Assembly: GCA_007136565.1 (NCBI GenBank)
Contig: SLGS01000038.1
Span: 1-35,635, forward strand
Direction: 5' to 3'
Origin: Clostridia bacterium
GTDB lineage: Bacteria; Bacillota; Sulfobacillia; SLMV01
Length of the DNA stretch: 35,635 nucleotides
In this document: positions 6,927 through 15,515 of the stretch, in pieces
Layout: each line of letters opens with the position of its first letter
Position numbering within the stretch: the stretch's first letter is position 1
Made by a program: the position numbers and the translations under genes
The notes under the pieces: generated by a model
Told to the model about the DNA's origin: nothing
The model's input: the letters and a program-made list of their open reading frames with translations, nothing else
Databases searched by the model: none

Positions 6927-8555
6927 TTACTCGAAGTACAGTTGCGTGTAGTCGCCGGAAATGGCGGGCCCGGGATCCCAGCCGCGCACGTTGGCGGGGT
7001 GGATCCACATCAGGGACTCGTTGCCGACGAAGATGTGCCAGACGTTTTCGTTGATCATGAACTGGGCCTCTTCGTAGAGCTCCTTGCGAACGTCCATATC
7101 CTGTTCGCGCAGGGCTTCGCGCAGCAGCTCGTCCAGCTCGGGATCACTGAGGTTCGCGTAGTTACCGCGACCACCGGTCATGACCTTGGCGTCGGTGAAC
7201 AGGGAGGGATCCGCTCCGGATTGGTTCCATCCGAGGAATACCATCTGGAATTCACCGGCGCGAACCTCGTCCAGGAAGGCTCCCCACTCCATTACCTTCA
7301 CGTTGGACTCGATGCCGACGGCGGCGAACTGGTTTTGGACTACCTCCGAGATATCCTTATCCATGAAGTAGCGATGGTCCGGAGAATGGATCTCGATGCT
7401 CAGGCGTTCTCCGTCCTTTTCGTAGTAGTCTCCCACCATCTCGAAACCGGCCTCTTCGATGAGTTCGCGGGCGCGGTCGGGGTCGTATCCGATGTTCGGT
7501 AGTACTCCCTCGCCGGGATATGCCCATCCGGCCATGGGTAGCAAGGAGTCACTGGGTACGGTGATGGGGCTGGCCACGGCCTCGACGATGTTGGGCATGT
7601 CCACGGCCCAGTTGACGGCCTCGCGGATACGCTTATCGCCGAAGGGGAACGCTTCGACGTTGAGCTCGTACTGGCGGCTACGATATGCCGGGGTGACGAT
7701 GACGTTGAGATCGGGATCGGCCTCGAAGCGCTCGAGGTCCTGGACGGAGGCGCGGGTGATGAGGTCTACGCCGCCCGTTTCCAGTTCGATGACCTGCGTG
7801 TTAGCTTCGGGGATCACGCGATAGATGACCTTCTCCAGGATGGGTCCGTCGCCCCACCAGTTGGGATTCTTAACCAGTTCGACGCGCTGTCCCTGGACCC
7901 ATTCGCTCCACATGAAGGGGCCGGTGCCCATGGGCTCCATGGCCCAATCCTCGTACTCCATGCTCTCGAAGGCTTCCATGCTGGGAATGAATCCACCGTT
8001 GGGCATGATCACGTTGTCGGGGAAGGCCGCGTTGGGCTCTTCCAGTGTGAAGACGATGGTGTGGTCATCTACGATTTCCATTTCGGTGATGGCCGAAAAC
8101 TGCGCCTGGAAGTTACTATCGTCGCTTTGAGCGCGCGTGAAGTGCCACTCGACGACCTCCGCGTTGAAAGGAGATCCGTCGTGGAATTCGACGCCTTGGC
8201 GCAGGTAGAAGGTCCACTCCAGGCCGTCGTCGGAAACATCCCAGTCCTCGGCGAGACACGGTATAGGACTACCGTCGGGCGCACGGGTCATCAGGCGCTC
8301 GAAGATCTGGAAGGCCACACCGCTGGTAGTGGCGTCACCGATCTGTATGGGATCGAACTGGACGATATCCGTCTCCAGCGCGATTACCCAGTCGGTCTTG
8401 GCGTCCTCGTCCGGATCATCATCATCCGGCTCACTGGGCTCCGCCGGCTCGGCCGGTTCGCCGTTATCGGGATCGGCGGGCTCGTCGGGAGAACCGCAGG
8501 CTACCAAGGCGAACATCAGCATCAGTACCACGAGTATGCTGAGAACTCGTTTCAC
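6927..8555 (-). CDS. Peptide-binding lipoprotein of ABC transporter (SBP family 5)
   Basis: A 542-residue extracytoplasmic solute-binding protein. It begins with a lipoprotein signal peptide whose lipobox ends ALVAC, so Cys20 would be lipidated. A low-complexity acidic linker rich in Pro, Glu and Asp (about residues 22-52) tethers the binding domain to the membrane. The mature part has the SBP_bac_5 pattern: an early FQIFERL stretch, the WTFYLRQGVEFHDGSPF motif near residue 115, and the FLGWNQSGADP region near the C-terminus. The start is GTG 8555 with GAGGGGG about 8 bases upstream. It is the first gene of the operon (binding protein, then two permeases). The ligand cannot be read from sequence: di/oligopeptides are likeliest and nickel is possible. 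Confidence 0.93.
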   Translation of the reverse strand: MKRVLSILVVLMLMFALVACGSPDEPADPDNGEPAEPAEPSEPDDDDPDEDAKTDWVIALETDIVQFDPIQIGDATTSGVAFQIFERLMTRAPDGSPIPCLAEDWDVSDDGLEWTFYLRQGVEFHDGSPFNAEVVEWHFTRAQSDDSNFQAQFSAITEMEIVDDHTIVFTLEEPNAAFPDNVIMPNGGFIPSMEAFESMEYEDWAMEPMGTGPFMWSEWVQGQRVELVKNPNWWGDGPILEKVIYRVIPEANTQVIELETGGVDLITRASVQDLERFEADPDLNVIVTPAYRSRQYELNVEAFPFGDKRIREAVNWAVDMPNIVEAVASPITVPSDSLLPMAGWAYPGEGVLPNIGYDPDRARELIEEAGFEMVGDYYEKDGERLSIEIHSPDHRYFMDKDISEVVQNQFAAVGIESNVKVMEWGAFLDEVRAGEFQMVFLGWNQSGADPSLFTDAKVMTGGRGNYANLSDPELDELLREALREQDMDVRKELYEEAQFMINENVWHIFVGNESLMWIHPANVRGWDPGPAISGDYTQLYFE

Positions 8556-9009
8556 AAGTTTTACCCCCTCGAATTGGTGAAGTCTCTAAGAATTTCGCTG
8601 CTACTTCCGGAGTTACACGGATGGACAATTATCCGGTGATAACGGTGACCTGCAAGTGGTCCAGCGATCCACCCCCTCCCAAGGGTCGGTCGACGGAAAC
8701 TCAGTTTGGGAAAACCGTGCCACCGTCACCGACGGGGAGCCTTGAGCCCGATAATACGAGAAATGCTTCGAATCCAGAAGTATTTTGCTCATATTCGAAA
8801 ATAAGCGGCTCCCTAACGGCTTAATGCAATTCTAGTGGGAACTAGACCGGGGAGTAAACCCTGCCTGTGCCCCGAATGTCGCGGTTTTCAGAAATAATCG
8901 CCGGGGAGGGTAGCGGAAACCCGCATTGGCCGTAAATGCTCTTCTTATCTTTCCGAATTGGCCGCTTTCTCATGAATCTGTAACAAAACAGCAATATTTG
9001 GCAGCCAAT
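8556..9009. other. Non-coding stretch upstream of the transporter operon
   Basis: About 450 bases with no convincing gene on either strand; much of it is clearly more AT-rich than the surrounding genes. It should hold the promoter of the minus-strand transporter operon; a GATAAT with a weak TTGCAG 16 bases before it (minus strand, near 8627-8654) is one candidate, not a firm call. Structured elements are TCTAGT-GGGA-ACTAGA at 8831-8846, a perfect 6-bp hairpin with a GNRA-type loop, and TTCGAAT (8767-8773) facing ATTCGAA (8793-8799). I looked for T-box, SAM and cobalamin leader motifs and did not see them. Confidence 0.5.
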
Positions 9010-9044
9010 ACCCTCCCCGGGGAGGGTGTCACCCCTTGGGGTGA
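9010..9044 (-). terminator. Two adjacent palindromes after methionine gamma-lyase
   Basis: Reading the minus strand from the gene's stop, TCACCCC/GGGGTGA (9029-9044, two-base loop) is followed by the perfect 18-base palindrome ACCCTCCCC/GGGGAGGGT (9010-9027). They begin 5 bases after the stop codon. The T-run expected of an intrinsic terminator is missing, so it may be a factor-dependent terminator or a 3'-end stabiliser. Confidence 0.6.
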
Positions 9045-9049
9045 TTACG

Positions 9050-10237
9050 TCATGCGCCTTCCATCGATGTGCGCAGATCGTAGATTATATCGTCGGGATG
9101 CTCCAATCCCACGCTGAGGCGTATCAGCCCGGGATGAACGCCGGCGGCGAGCAGTTGAGCCTCGTCCAGGCTCGAGTGGGTCATCGAAGCGGGATGCTGG
9201 ATCAAGGTGTCGCACGCCCCGAGGCTCACGGCCAGGGTGCAAAGTTTCACCGAATCCAGGAGATTACGCCCCGCCTGCAGCCCTCCCGAGAGTTCGAAGG
9301 CAATCATGCCACCGAATCCCCCGATGCTTTGGCGTTTCGACAGCTCGTGGCCGGGGTGCGACGCTAGTCCCGGATAGTGGACGCGGGATACGGCCGGATG
9401 GTTTTCGAGGAACTCGGCCACGACCTGGGCGTTGGTATTGTGCCTTTCCGCCCGAAGGGGCAGGGTCTTCAGGCCGCGGATTAGCAACCAGGCGTCGAAG
9501 GGCCCCAAGACCGCACCGACGTCCTTTAGGGCATCCTCTTTCACCTGGCTGACGAACTCGGAGGAACCCACCATTATTCCCCCGATGACGTCACCGTGGC
9601 CCCCGAGGTACTTCGTAGCACTGTGGACTACCACGTCCACTCCCCAGTCCAGGGGACGCTGAACGGCGGGGGACATGAAGGTGTTGTCCACGACCGTCGT
9701 TATGCCGCGTTCCCGCCCGACCCGACCAAAGGCCTCCAGGTCCAATACTGCCATGTTCGGATTGGCCGGGGTCTCGCCGTAGAGAACCCTGGTGTTCGGC
9801 TTGATGGCATCTCGAACCTGGGAGATATCGGTGCCATCGACGAAGGTCACTTCGATCCCCATGCGCTTCAAGAGGCCGGTCAGCAGGGAATATGTGCAAC
9901 CGTATATGGTCTTTATGGAGACGACGTGATCACCCGCCGACAAGAGTTGCAAGAAGACGGCGCTTATGGCCCCCATCCCCGATCCGAAGGCCACGGCATC
10001 CTCACCGTTTTCCAGGTCCGCCATCTTCTCTTCCAGGGCCCGAACCGTCGGGTTGCCGAGGCGAGTATAGATATAGCCGGGCTCCTCCCCGGCGAAACGC
10101 CGCGCCCCCTGGGCCGCGTTGTCGAAGATGAAGGTAGAGGTTTGGTAGATGGGCACAACGTGGGATCCGGGGTCGGGCCCCGGGGATTCGCCGGAGTGGA
10201 TCGCCCGGGTGTCGAAGTGTTTCCTCGAATCGTCCAA
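9050..10237 (-). CDS. megL: Methionine gamma-lyase (Cys/Met metabolism PLP enzyme)
   Basis: A 395-residue PLP enzyme of the cystathionine gamma-synthase family. The PLP lysine is K209 in SATKYLGGHGD; the phosphate-binding GSGMGA and YTRLGNPT stretches are present near residues 85 and 57. Cys114 in IYGCTYSLL lies where methionine gamma-lyases have their characteristic active-site Cys, while cystathionine synthases and lyases usually have another residue. I therefore favour cleavage of methionine to methanethiol, ammonia and 2-oxobutyrate. The start is TTG 10237 with GAGAGGA about 10 bases upstream. It diverges from the M55 peptidase gene; the 199 bases between must hold both promoters, but no clear -35/-10 pair was found. 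Cystathionine gamma-lyase or O-acetylhomoserine sulfhydrylase are alternatives. Confidence 0.88.
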   Translation of the reverse strand: MDDSRKHFDTRAIHSGESPGPDPGSHVVPIYQTSTFIFDNAAQGARRFAGEEPGYIYTRLGNPTVRALEEKMADLENGEDAVAFGSGMGAISAVFLQLLSAGDHVVSIKTIYGCTYSLLTGLLKRMGIEVTFVDGTDISQVRDAIKPNTRVLYGETPANPNMAVLDLEAFGRVGRERGITTVVDNTFMSPAVQRPLDWGVDVVVHSATKYLGGHGDVIGGIMVGSSEFVSQVKEDALKDVGAVLGPFDAWLLIRGLKTLPLRAERHNTNAQVVAEFLENHPAVSRVHYPGLASHPGHELSKRQSIGGFGGMIAFELSGGLQAGRNLLDSVKLCTLAVSLGACDTLIQHPASMTHSSLDEAQLLAAGVHPGLIRLSVGLEHPDDIIYDLRTSMEGA

Positions 10238-10436
10238 GTCGCATCGTCCTCTCGTACTCGATGGTGTTATCCGGGATATTGCACGCTCATCGTTACCCTA
10301 GGTTATTCCTTTGGTGCGCGTTCGGTTCCTGCCGATGAGGGGGAGGGGAACCCGGCGCCGCAATAGAAGTACAAGAGATGTTTTCGATTCTCCCGGGATG
10401 CGTTGCGGGCAAATGCGAAGGGATGTGCGTCTATTC

Positions 10437-11246
10437 GTGAGAGTCTACATAGCCGTCGATATGGAAGGCGTCGCCGGGGTCGTCAACTGGGAGGAGACCG
10501 CACCGGGTAACGGCGACTACGATAGATTTCGCCGACTGATGACCGCCGAGGCGGATGCAGCGGCGAAGGCGGCCTTTTCCGCGGGAGCTTCCGAGGTGAC
10601 GATCAACGACGCCCACGGTGGGATGCGGAATCTCCTCATCGAAGAATTGGATCCTAGAGCGGAACTGGTGGGCGGAAGCCCCAAGGCCGCCAGTATGATG
10701 GAGGGCATCGATGAAGGCTTTGATGCCCTTGTAATGGTCGGCTTTCACTCCCGCGCTTCCACCCCGGGAGTTTTGAACCATACCTATACGGCTTCCGTGC
10801 TTGAATACAGGGTGAATGGTCGAGCCATGGGGGAGATCGGGATGTGCGCCGCGTACGCCGGGCACCACGGCGTACCGGCGGTGTTCGTCAGCGGCGACGA
10901 TGCCGCGACCTCCGAGGCCGAGGACCTGGTCCCGGGAATAGTGACCGCCCGCGTCAAGCGTTACGTAGGGCGGTATGCCGCGCGCTCTTTGAATCCGGTG
11001 AGGGCCAGGGAACTGATCTCCCGCGGCGTCACTCGGGCCCTGCAATCCGAAGTGACAATACCACCCCTGGTACTCGGGGGCCCGGTGGATCTGGAATTAT
11101 CCTTTGTCGATACGGCCGGAGCGGATGCGCACCATCTCTTCCCCGGGGCGGTTCGCATGGATCCTTTGACCGTGGGCTATACCGCCCAAGATTACGACGA
11201 AGCTTACCGGGTTACGCGCGCTCTGATGATGTTGGGAAGCCTGTAG
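10437..11246 (+). CDS. dppA: M55 family D-aminopeptidase (DppA type)
   Basis: A 269-residue zinc peptidase that in Bacillus removes N-terminal D-amino acids from short peptides such as D-Ala-D-Ala. Metal ligand motifs of the family are in place: DMEG near the N-terminus, NDAHGGMRN near residue 57, VGFHSRA near 102, and GEIGM near 130. The frame is open back to 10311, but M55 proteins start a few residues before the DMEG motif, so GTG 10437 (VRVYIAVDMEG) is the likely start, with GAAGGG about 14 bases upstream; GTG 10425 is possible. In Bacillus subtilis the homologue is the first gene of a dipeptide transport operon. Here the transporter genes are on the other strand with megL between. Confidence 0.92.
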   Translation: MRVYIAVDMEGVAGVVNWEETAPGNGDYDRFRRLMTAEADAAAKAAFSAGASEVTINDAHGGMRNLLIEELDPRAELVGGSPKAASMMEGIDEGFDALVMVGFHSRASTPGVLNHTYTASVLEYRVNGRAMGEIGMCAAYAGHHGVPAVFVSGDDAATSEAEDLVPGIVTARVKRYVGRYAARSLNPVRARELISRGVTRALQSEVTIPPLVLGGPVDLELSFVDTAGADAHHLFPGAVRMDPLTVGYTAQDYDEAYRVTRALMMLGSL

Positions 11247-11271
11247 AACGCCTCCGAGGGGGGAACCGCAA

Positions 11272-13053
11272 GTGGTCGGACGCAATACCAAGATAGTCGC
11301 AACCGTGGGACCTTCGTGCTGGGATCCCAAGATACTGGGGGAGATGTACATCCTGGGCATGGATGTGGCCCGCGTCAACATGTCCCACGGTTCGGACGAG
11401 GAACACCGTCGTGCTGTTCGCCTGGTCGAGGAGGTTCGGGAGGATGCCGTCGTCGGACGGCCGCTGGCGCTGATGCTCGACACCCGGGGTCCCGAACTCC
11501 GCCTGGAGGGATTGGACTCGCCCGTGGATATCGAAGCCGGGGAAAGGATATTCATGGCGGGCAAGGAAGACGATGTCTCAAAACCGCCCGACGATGTCAC
11601 TACATTGCGCGCCGGCATCCCGCGGTTAACCTCCCGGGTGCCCGTGGGATCCCGGGTACTGGTGGACGATGGACGGGTTTCCCTCGAAGTGATAGGCCTC
11701 GAAGGGGGATGGCTCGTGGCCAGCTCCGAAAACCGGGCCAAGATTCTTCCCGGCAAGGGCCTCGCTTTCCCCGGTGTGGCCCTCAGCCTGCCGTTTATGT
11801 CCGACGAGGACGTCCGGGACATCGACCTGGCCTTGGAAGTAGAGGCGGACTGGTTGGCCCTTTCCTTCGTTCAACAGGCCTCCGACGTCCTCGGGGTCAG
11901 GGATTACCTCGGGGAGAAAGCCCCCGGGCTCATCGCCAAGATAGAGACCCTCGCCGGGTACAGGAACCTAGAGGGAATCCTGCAGGTGGTCGACGGGATA
12001 ATGATAGGCAGGGGTGATCTCGGTGTGGATTGCCCGCCCGAGGAGATACCCCTGATGCAAAAGGACATTATTCGTCGGTGTAATCGCGCCGGTGTACCGG
12101 TGATCACCGCAACGCAGATGCTGGAATCCATGATAGAAAGCCCCGTGGCCACCCGCGCCGAGGCCAGCGATGTAGCCAACGCCATCCTGGATGGCACCGA
12201 CGCCGTGATGCTTTCGGGCGAGACCGCCGCGGGATCGTATCCCCGCGAGGCACTGGCAACCATGGCCCGCATCGTCGAAAGAACGGAGTCGGGATGGAAG
12301 GATAGGGGCTCGGAACGCCGCGGTGACGGGTTCTCCTCGGGTGTCACTGATGCCGTCGCCCGAAGCGCAGTTTGGATCGCCGAGGAAGTCGAGGCCCAGG
12401 CCATACTGACTCCAACCCAATCGGGGCACACCGCGGTAATGGTGTCCCGTTACCGGCCCGAGGTCCCGGTGGTGGCGGTAACCTCCTCTCCCCGGGTTTG
12501 TCGTCGCCTCGCGCTGGCGTGGGGGGTAATGCCGTTGCTCAAGGAGTCCGAAGGAGACGTCGTGGAGGACGCCGGAGAGGTAGCCCTCGGGGCGAAGTGC
12601 GTTTCCCCCGGGGCCCGTGTGGTCATCACCAGCGGTCAACCCCAGGGGGTGCCGGGGACGACTAACGCATTGCAGGTCCGCACGCTGGGTAAGATCGTCG
12701 CCCGGGGTTTTGGCGTGGGCAAAGGAAGCGCTCGCGGTGATGCCTGGGTAATTGATGCCACGTCGGACGTCCCCGGGAAAGAATTCCCCTCGGGTGGGGT
12801 CCTGGTGATCGGATCGTGGCGCCCGGAGATGGGAGAACTCGCGGCGCGGGCCGGGGGCATCATCGCCGAGGAACCCGGATTGAGTTCCCCGGCTGCCCTG
12901 GCGGGTCTCGGCTTCGGTATTCCCGTCATCGTCGGTGTCGACGGCGCTCCCCGGTTGATCACACCGGGAACGGAAATCATCGTCGACGCCCGAAGGGGAA
13001 TAGTTTACTCATCGAAGGAAATCGGCACCGATAAGGGGCCGGTCGACGGATAG
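11272..13053 (+). CDS. pyk: Pyruvate kinase with C-terminal swivel domain
   Basis: A 593-residue pyruvate kinase of the long Bacillus type, making ATP and pyruvate from phosphoenolpyruvate. Catalytic landmarks are KIVATVGPS, ARVNMSHG, DTRGPELR, AKIETLAG (the catalytic Lys), GRGDLGVD and ATQMLESM, then GTDAVMLSGETAAG. The Glu of TRGPE corresponds to the residue found in K+-dependent enzymes. Arg replaces the usual Lys of TKGPE. The last 110 residues form a PEP-utilising mobile domain; where Bacillus enzymes have a TSHAAV-type motif this one reads SSPAAL, so the His is replaced by Pro540. The GTG start has GAGGGGGG 7 bases upstream and is 25 bases after the peptidase gene. Confidence 0.96.
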   Translation: MVGRNTKIVATVGPSCWDPKILGEMYILGMDVARVNMSHGSDEEHRRAVRLVEEVREDAVVGRPLALMLDTRGPELRLEGLDSPVDIEAGERIFMAGKEDDVSKPPDDVTTLRAGIPRLTSRVPVGSRVLVDDGRVSLEVIGLEGGWLVASSENRAKILPGKGLAFPGVALSLPFMSDEDVRDIDLALEVEADWLALSFVQQASDVLGVRDYLGEKAPGLIAKIETLAGYRNLEGILQVVDGIMIGRGDLGVDCPPEEIPLMQKDIIRRCNRAGVPVITATQMLESMIESPVATRAEASDVANAILDGTDAVMLSGETAAGSYPREALATMARIVERTESGWKDRGSERRGDGFSSGVTDAVARSAVWIAEEVEAQAILTPTQSGHTAVMVSRYRPEVPVVAVTSSPRVCRRLALAWGVMPLLKESEGDVVEDAGEVALGAKCVSPGARVVITSGQPQGVPGTTNALQVRTLGKIVARGFGVGKGSARGDAWVIDATSDVPGKEFPSGGVLVIGSWRPEMGELAARAGGIIAEEPGLSSPAALAGLGFGIPVIVGVDGAPRLITPGTEIIVDARRGIVYSSKEIGTDKGPVDG

Positions 13054-13139
13054 ATCCCGGAAGGACAGGCGGAACCCGCAACGAATAGATATAACCTGTG
13101 GGCCATCGCCCGAATCGGGTTGGAAGCGGAGAGAAACCC

Positions 13140-13601
13140 TTGAAGACGAGAAGGCAGATGCGGATACAGGGAATCATCAACGAGAAGCCGGTCAAGACCC
13201 AGCACGACCTGGTCCTGGCCCTGCGGGACGAGGGTTTCAACGTGACCCAGGCGACGGTTTCGCGGGATATAAAGGAGCTCGGTTTGGTAAAGGTGCCCGC
13301 CGAGGACGGCGGTTACCAGTATCGGGAGTCATCCCGTTTCAACCGGTCCGAGATCAATCGGCAACTGGTGAGAAACCTCGAGACTTCGGTGGTCGGGCTG
13401 GACTACAGCGGGAGCATGCTGGTAGTGCACACCCTGCCGGCCACCGCCCAAACGGTCGCCGAAGCCATCGATGCCCTCAACTGGGTCGACGTCATAGGGA
13501 CCCTGGCGGGTGAACGCACCGTGTTCGTGGTCGTAAAGCCCCCCGAGAAAGCGCCCGAGGTAATGGATAGGATCAAAGACTTCAGCGGGGACGATCGGTA
13601 A
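13140..13601 (+). CDS. argR: Arginine repressor ArgR/AhrC
   Basis: A 153-residue regulator of arginine synthesis and breakdown. The N-terminal winged helix-turn-helix contains TQHDLVLALRDEGFNVTQ followed by the DNA-contacting ATVSRDIKELGLVKVP. The C-terminal part carries the hexamerisation and arginine-binding segment (GTLAGERTVFVVV; the GTxAGxxT pattern is typical). The start is TTG 13140, reading LKTRRQMRIQ as in other ArgR proteins, with GGAGA 7 bases upstream; an ATG at 13098 would add 14 atypical residues. A TATAAC at 13090-13095 could be a -10 box, without a good -35. It may control the carbamate kinase gene or other arginine genes outside the window. The last 20 bases overlap the convergent gene. 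Confidence 0.95.
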   Translation: MKTRRQMRIQGIINEKPVKTQHDLVLALRDEGFNVTQATVSRDIKELGLVKVPAEDGGYQYRESSRFNRSEINRQLVRNLETSVVGLDYSGSMLVVHTLPATAQTVAEAIDALNWVDVIGTLAGERTVFVVVKPPEKAPEVMDRIKDFSGDDR

Positions 13602-14097
13602 AGGGTGTGATTTTTCGTATTCTCGTCAAGAGGTATCCACCCGCCACCCCTGTGGCTGCGCCCGCGGGCACCGCGAGGCCCAGCAGCGGTGGTAGGTACA
13701 CCCATACCCCCGGATAATCCGTGACGAAATAGAATATGGAAAGTTGGGCGATGTTGTGGGTCGCCGCGCCGAGGACGCTCAGTCCCACGGGTCCCATGGG
13801 AGTTAACGATCCCAGGGACATCAATAGCGCCGCGCCCACCGCTCCCCCCGAGCTCATCAGGAAGGTCAGGGTTCCGAAGGTACCCCCGAGTAGAGATCCC
13901 AGCACGGCGCGACCGGCGGCCACTATGATGGCGTCGCGGGCGCCCCACGTGAGGACGGCCAATAGGGTGACCAGATTGGCGACGCCCAGCCGGGCTCCCG
14001 GTATGGGGACGGGTGCGGGAAGGGTTCCCTCCACCCAGTGAAGAATGGCGCCCATAGCGATGAAGAGGGCGAGCCTCGTCAATCTTCTGGCGTTCAA
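13582..14097 (-). CDS. Gx transporter family / heptaprenyl diphosphate synthase component I-like membrane protein
   Basis: A 171-residue very hydrophobic protein with about five membrane helices. It has the motif LGVANLVTLLAVLTWGARDA near residue 36 and the conserved glycine-rich loops typical of the HepI/Gx family, small membrane proteins that resemble ECF transporter S components. The old name, component I of heptaprenyl diphosphate synthase, came from one operon; transport is now thought likelier, with an unknown substrate. The TTG start at 14097 has GGAAGGGGG 7 bases upstream. It is convergent with argR and their ends overlap by 20 bases. It is divergent from the capA-like gene, 92 bases away. 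No partner gene (thiamine, menaquinone or ApbE/Rnf) is adjacent. Confidence 0.82.
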   Translation of the reverse strand: MNARRLTRLALFIAMGAILHWVEGTLPAPVPIPGARLGVANLVTLLAVLTWGARDAIIVAAGRAVLGSLLGGTFGTLTFLMSSGGAVGAALLMSLGSLTPMGPVGLSVLGAATHNIAQLSIFYFVTDYPGVWVYLPPLLGLAVPAGAATGVAGGYLLTRIRKITPFTDRPR

Positions 14098-14189
14098 CGG
14101 CGTTGCCCCCTTCCCCGGAGCGATTCGATCTATGCTACCAATGTCGAAGATGTTAGGTCAACGCACGACATCTGAAAGGGGGAAGATGC

Positions 14190-15515
14190 TTGCCATCACG
14201 AGAGGGCAAGGACATCACCTTAAACCTGACGGGAGACTCACTGATTAGCAGGCGGCTCAGTCCCTATGATGAGCCCGACTATCGCAGGATGCTGGATCGG
14301 ATTCGTTCCGCCGACGCCTCCTTCACCAATCTCGAGGGATTGCTAACGCACTTCGAGGGGTATCCCGCCGCCCAAAGCGGGGGAACCTACGTGGTCGGGC
14401 CGCCGCAGGTGGCCGACGACCTGTTGTGGGCCGGTTTCAACCTCTTCGCCCGGGCGAACAACCATTCCATGGATTGGAGTTTCGGGGGATTGTTGGCCAC
14501 GGATCGGGAACTGGATGCGCGCGGCATGGTGCACGCGGGCGTGGGTTTGAATCTGGCCTTGGCCAGGTCCCCGGCCTACCTCGATACACCGGCGGGACGC
14601 GTGGCGTTGGTCTCGACTTCCTCCACTTTCCCCACCGGCGGGCACGCGGGGAAACAGCGGGCGGACTTGCCCGGGAGGCCGGGCCTCAACCCCCTGCGGT
14701 TCAATGTCCGATACGAGGTCCCCGAGGAGGAGCTGCAGAACCTCAGGCGCATGAGCCGGGATCTGGGTTTGGAGGAAACCAAGGAACGCCTCGCGAAGAT
14801 GCGGGGTCGTCCCAAGGAGAAGAACTTCACCCTGGGTCCGTTGGAGTTCGTTCCCTCGCCCGATGGCACCCACAGGGTGGTCACCGAGCCCGACCGGGCC
14901 GATCTCGAGGGCAACCTTCGAGCCCTGGAAGAGGCTAGCAGGCTGGCGGATTGGGTCATATACAGTGTACACAGCCACGAACCCCATCCCAACGATCCCC
15001 GCGCCCCGGCGGACTTCTTCGTCACGGCGGCGCACCGGGCCGTCGAGGCGGGTGCCGACGTGGTCGTCGGACACGGGCCCCACCACATGAGGGCGATGGA
15101 GATATACGAAGGTCGTCCCATATTCTACAGCCTGGGGAATTTCGTATTCCAAAACGAGACGGTCCAGTGGCTGCCGCAGGAGTTTTACGACAACTACGGG
15201 CTATCCGTCGAGGATACGCCCGATCGAGCCTACGACGTGAGAACCGGTGAGGACGCCCACGGTTTTCCCGCGCACCCCATGTACTGGCAGGCCGTCATGG
15301 CCGAGGTTACATTCGAGGACCGTCAATTGTCGGACGTGGAATTGATACCCGTGTCCCTGGGTTACGGAAAGCCCCGCACGCTTAGGGGCAGACCGGTGTT
15401 GGCCGATGACGAGGAATTCTCGGAAATCGTCAAAGACATGGGAGAGAGGTCGCGCCCCTTCGGGATCCAGTTGTCGGATCGCGTCGACGATGGCGTGAAG
15501 GTGGCCCTGGACTGA
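14190..15515 (+). CDS. CapA family (poly-gamma-glutamate synthesis type) metallophosphatase-like protein
   Basis: A 441-residue protein of the CapA/PgsA calcineurin-like superfamily. It shows the family pattern: LNLTGDSLISRR at the start, TNLEG near residue 48, ARANNHSMDWS near 90, YSVHSHEPHPND near 258, and GHGPHHMRAMEIYEGRPIFYSLGNFVF near 295-321. It has no signal peptide or membrane anchor, unlike capsule-linked CapA, so it probably acts in the cytosol, and the capsule role should not be assumed. TTG 14190 is the start, with GGGGGA at 7 bases; the ATG at 14185 is out of frame and ends after 20 codons. An insertion between about residues 165 and 235 distinguishes it from short CapA proteins. 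Its stop overlaps the glycosylase start by one base (TGATG). Confidence 0.85.
   Translation: MPSREGKDITLNLTGDSLISRRLSPYDEPDYRRMLDRIRSADASFTNLEGLLTHFEGYPAAQSGGTYVVGPPQVADDLLWAGFNLFARANNHSMDWSFGGLLATDRELDARGMVHAGVGLNLALARSPAYLDTPAGRVALVSTSSTFPTGGHAGKQRADLPGRPGLNPLRFNVRYEVPEEELQNLRRMSRDLGLEETKERLAKMRGRPKEKNFTLGPLEFVPSPDGTHRVVTEPDRADLEGNLRALEEASRLADWVIYSVHSHEPHPNDPRAPADFFVTAAHRAVEAGADVVVGHGPHHMRAMEIYEGRPIFYSLGNFVFQNETVQWLPQEFYDNYGLSVEDTPDRAYDVRTGEDAHGFPAHPMYWQAVMAEVTFEDRQLSDVELIPVSLGYGKPRTLRGRPVLADDEEFSEIVKDMGERSRPFGIQLSDRVDDGVKVALD

Noticed and set aside
8556..9009. T-box, SAM or cobalamin riboswitch before the transporter operon
   Set aside because: None of the conserved cores (T-box GGTGG-ACCGCG, SAM-I aptamer, B12 box) could be found on either strand.
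14185..14248. ATG at 14185 as the start of the CapA-like gene
   Set aside because: That frame stops after 20 codons; the TTG at 14190 opens the right frame with good spacing from GGGGG.
14190..15515. Capsule synthesis role for the CapA-like protein
   Set aside because: It has no signal peptide or membrane anchor and no capsule genes nearby, so only the fold family is claimed.
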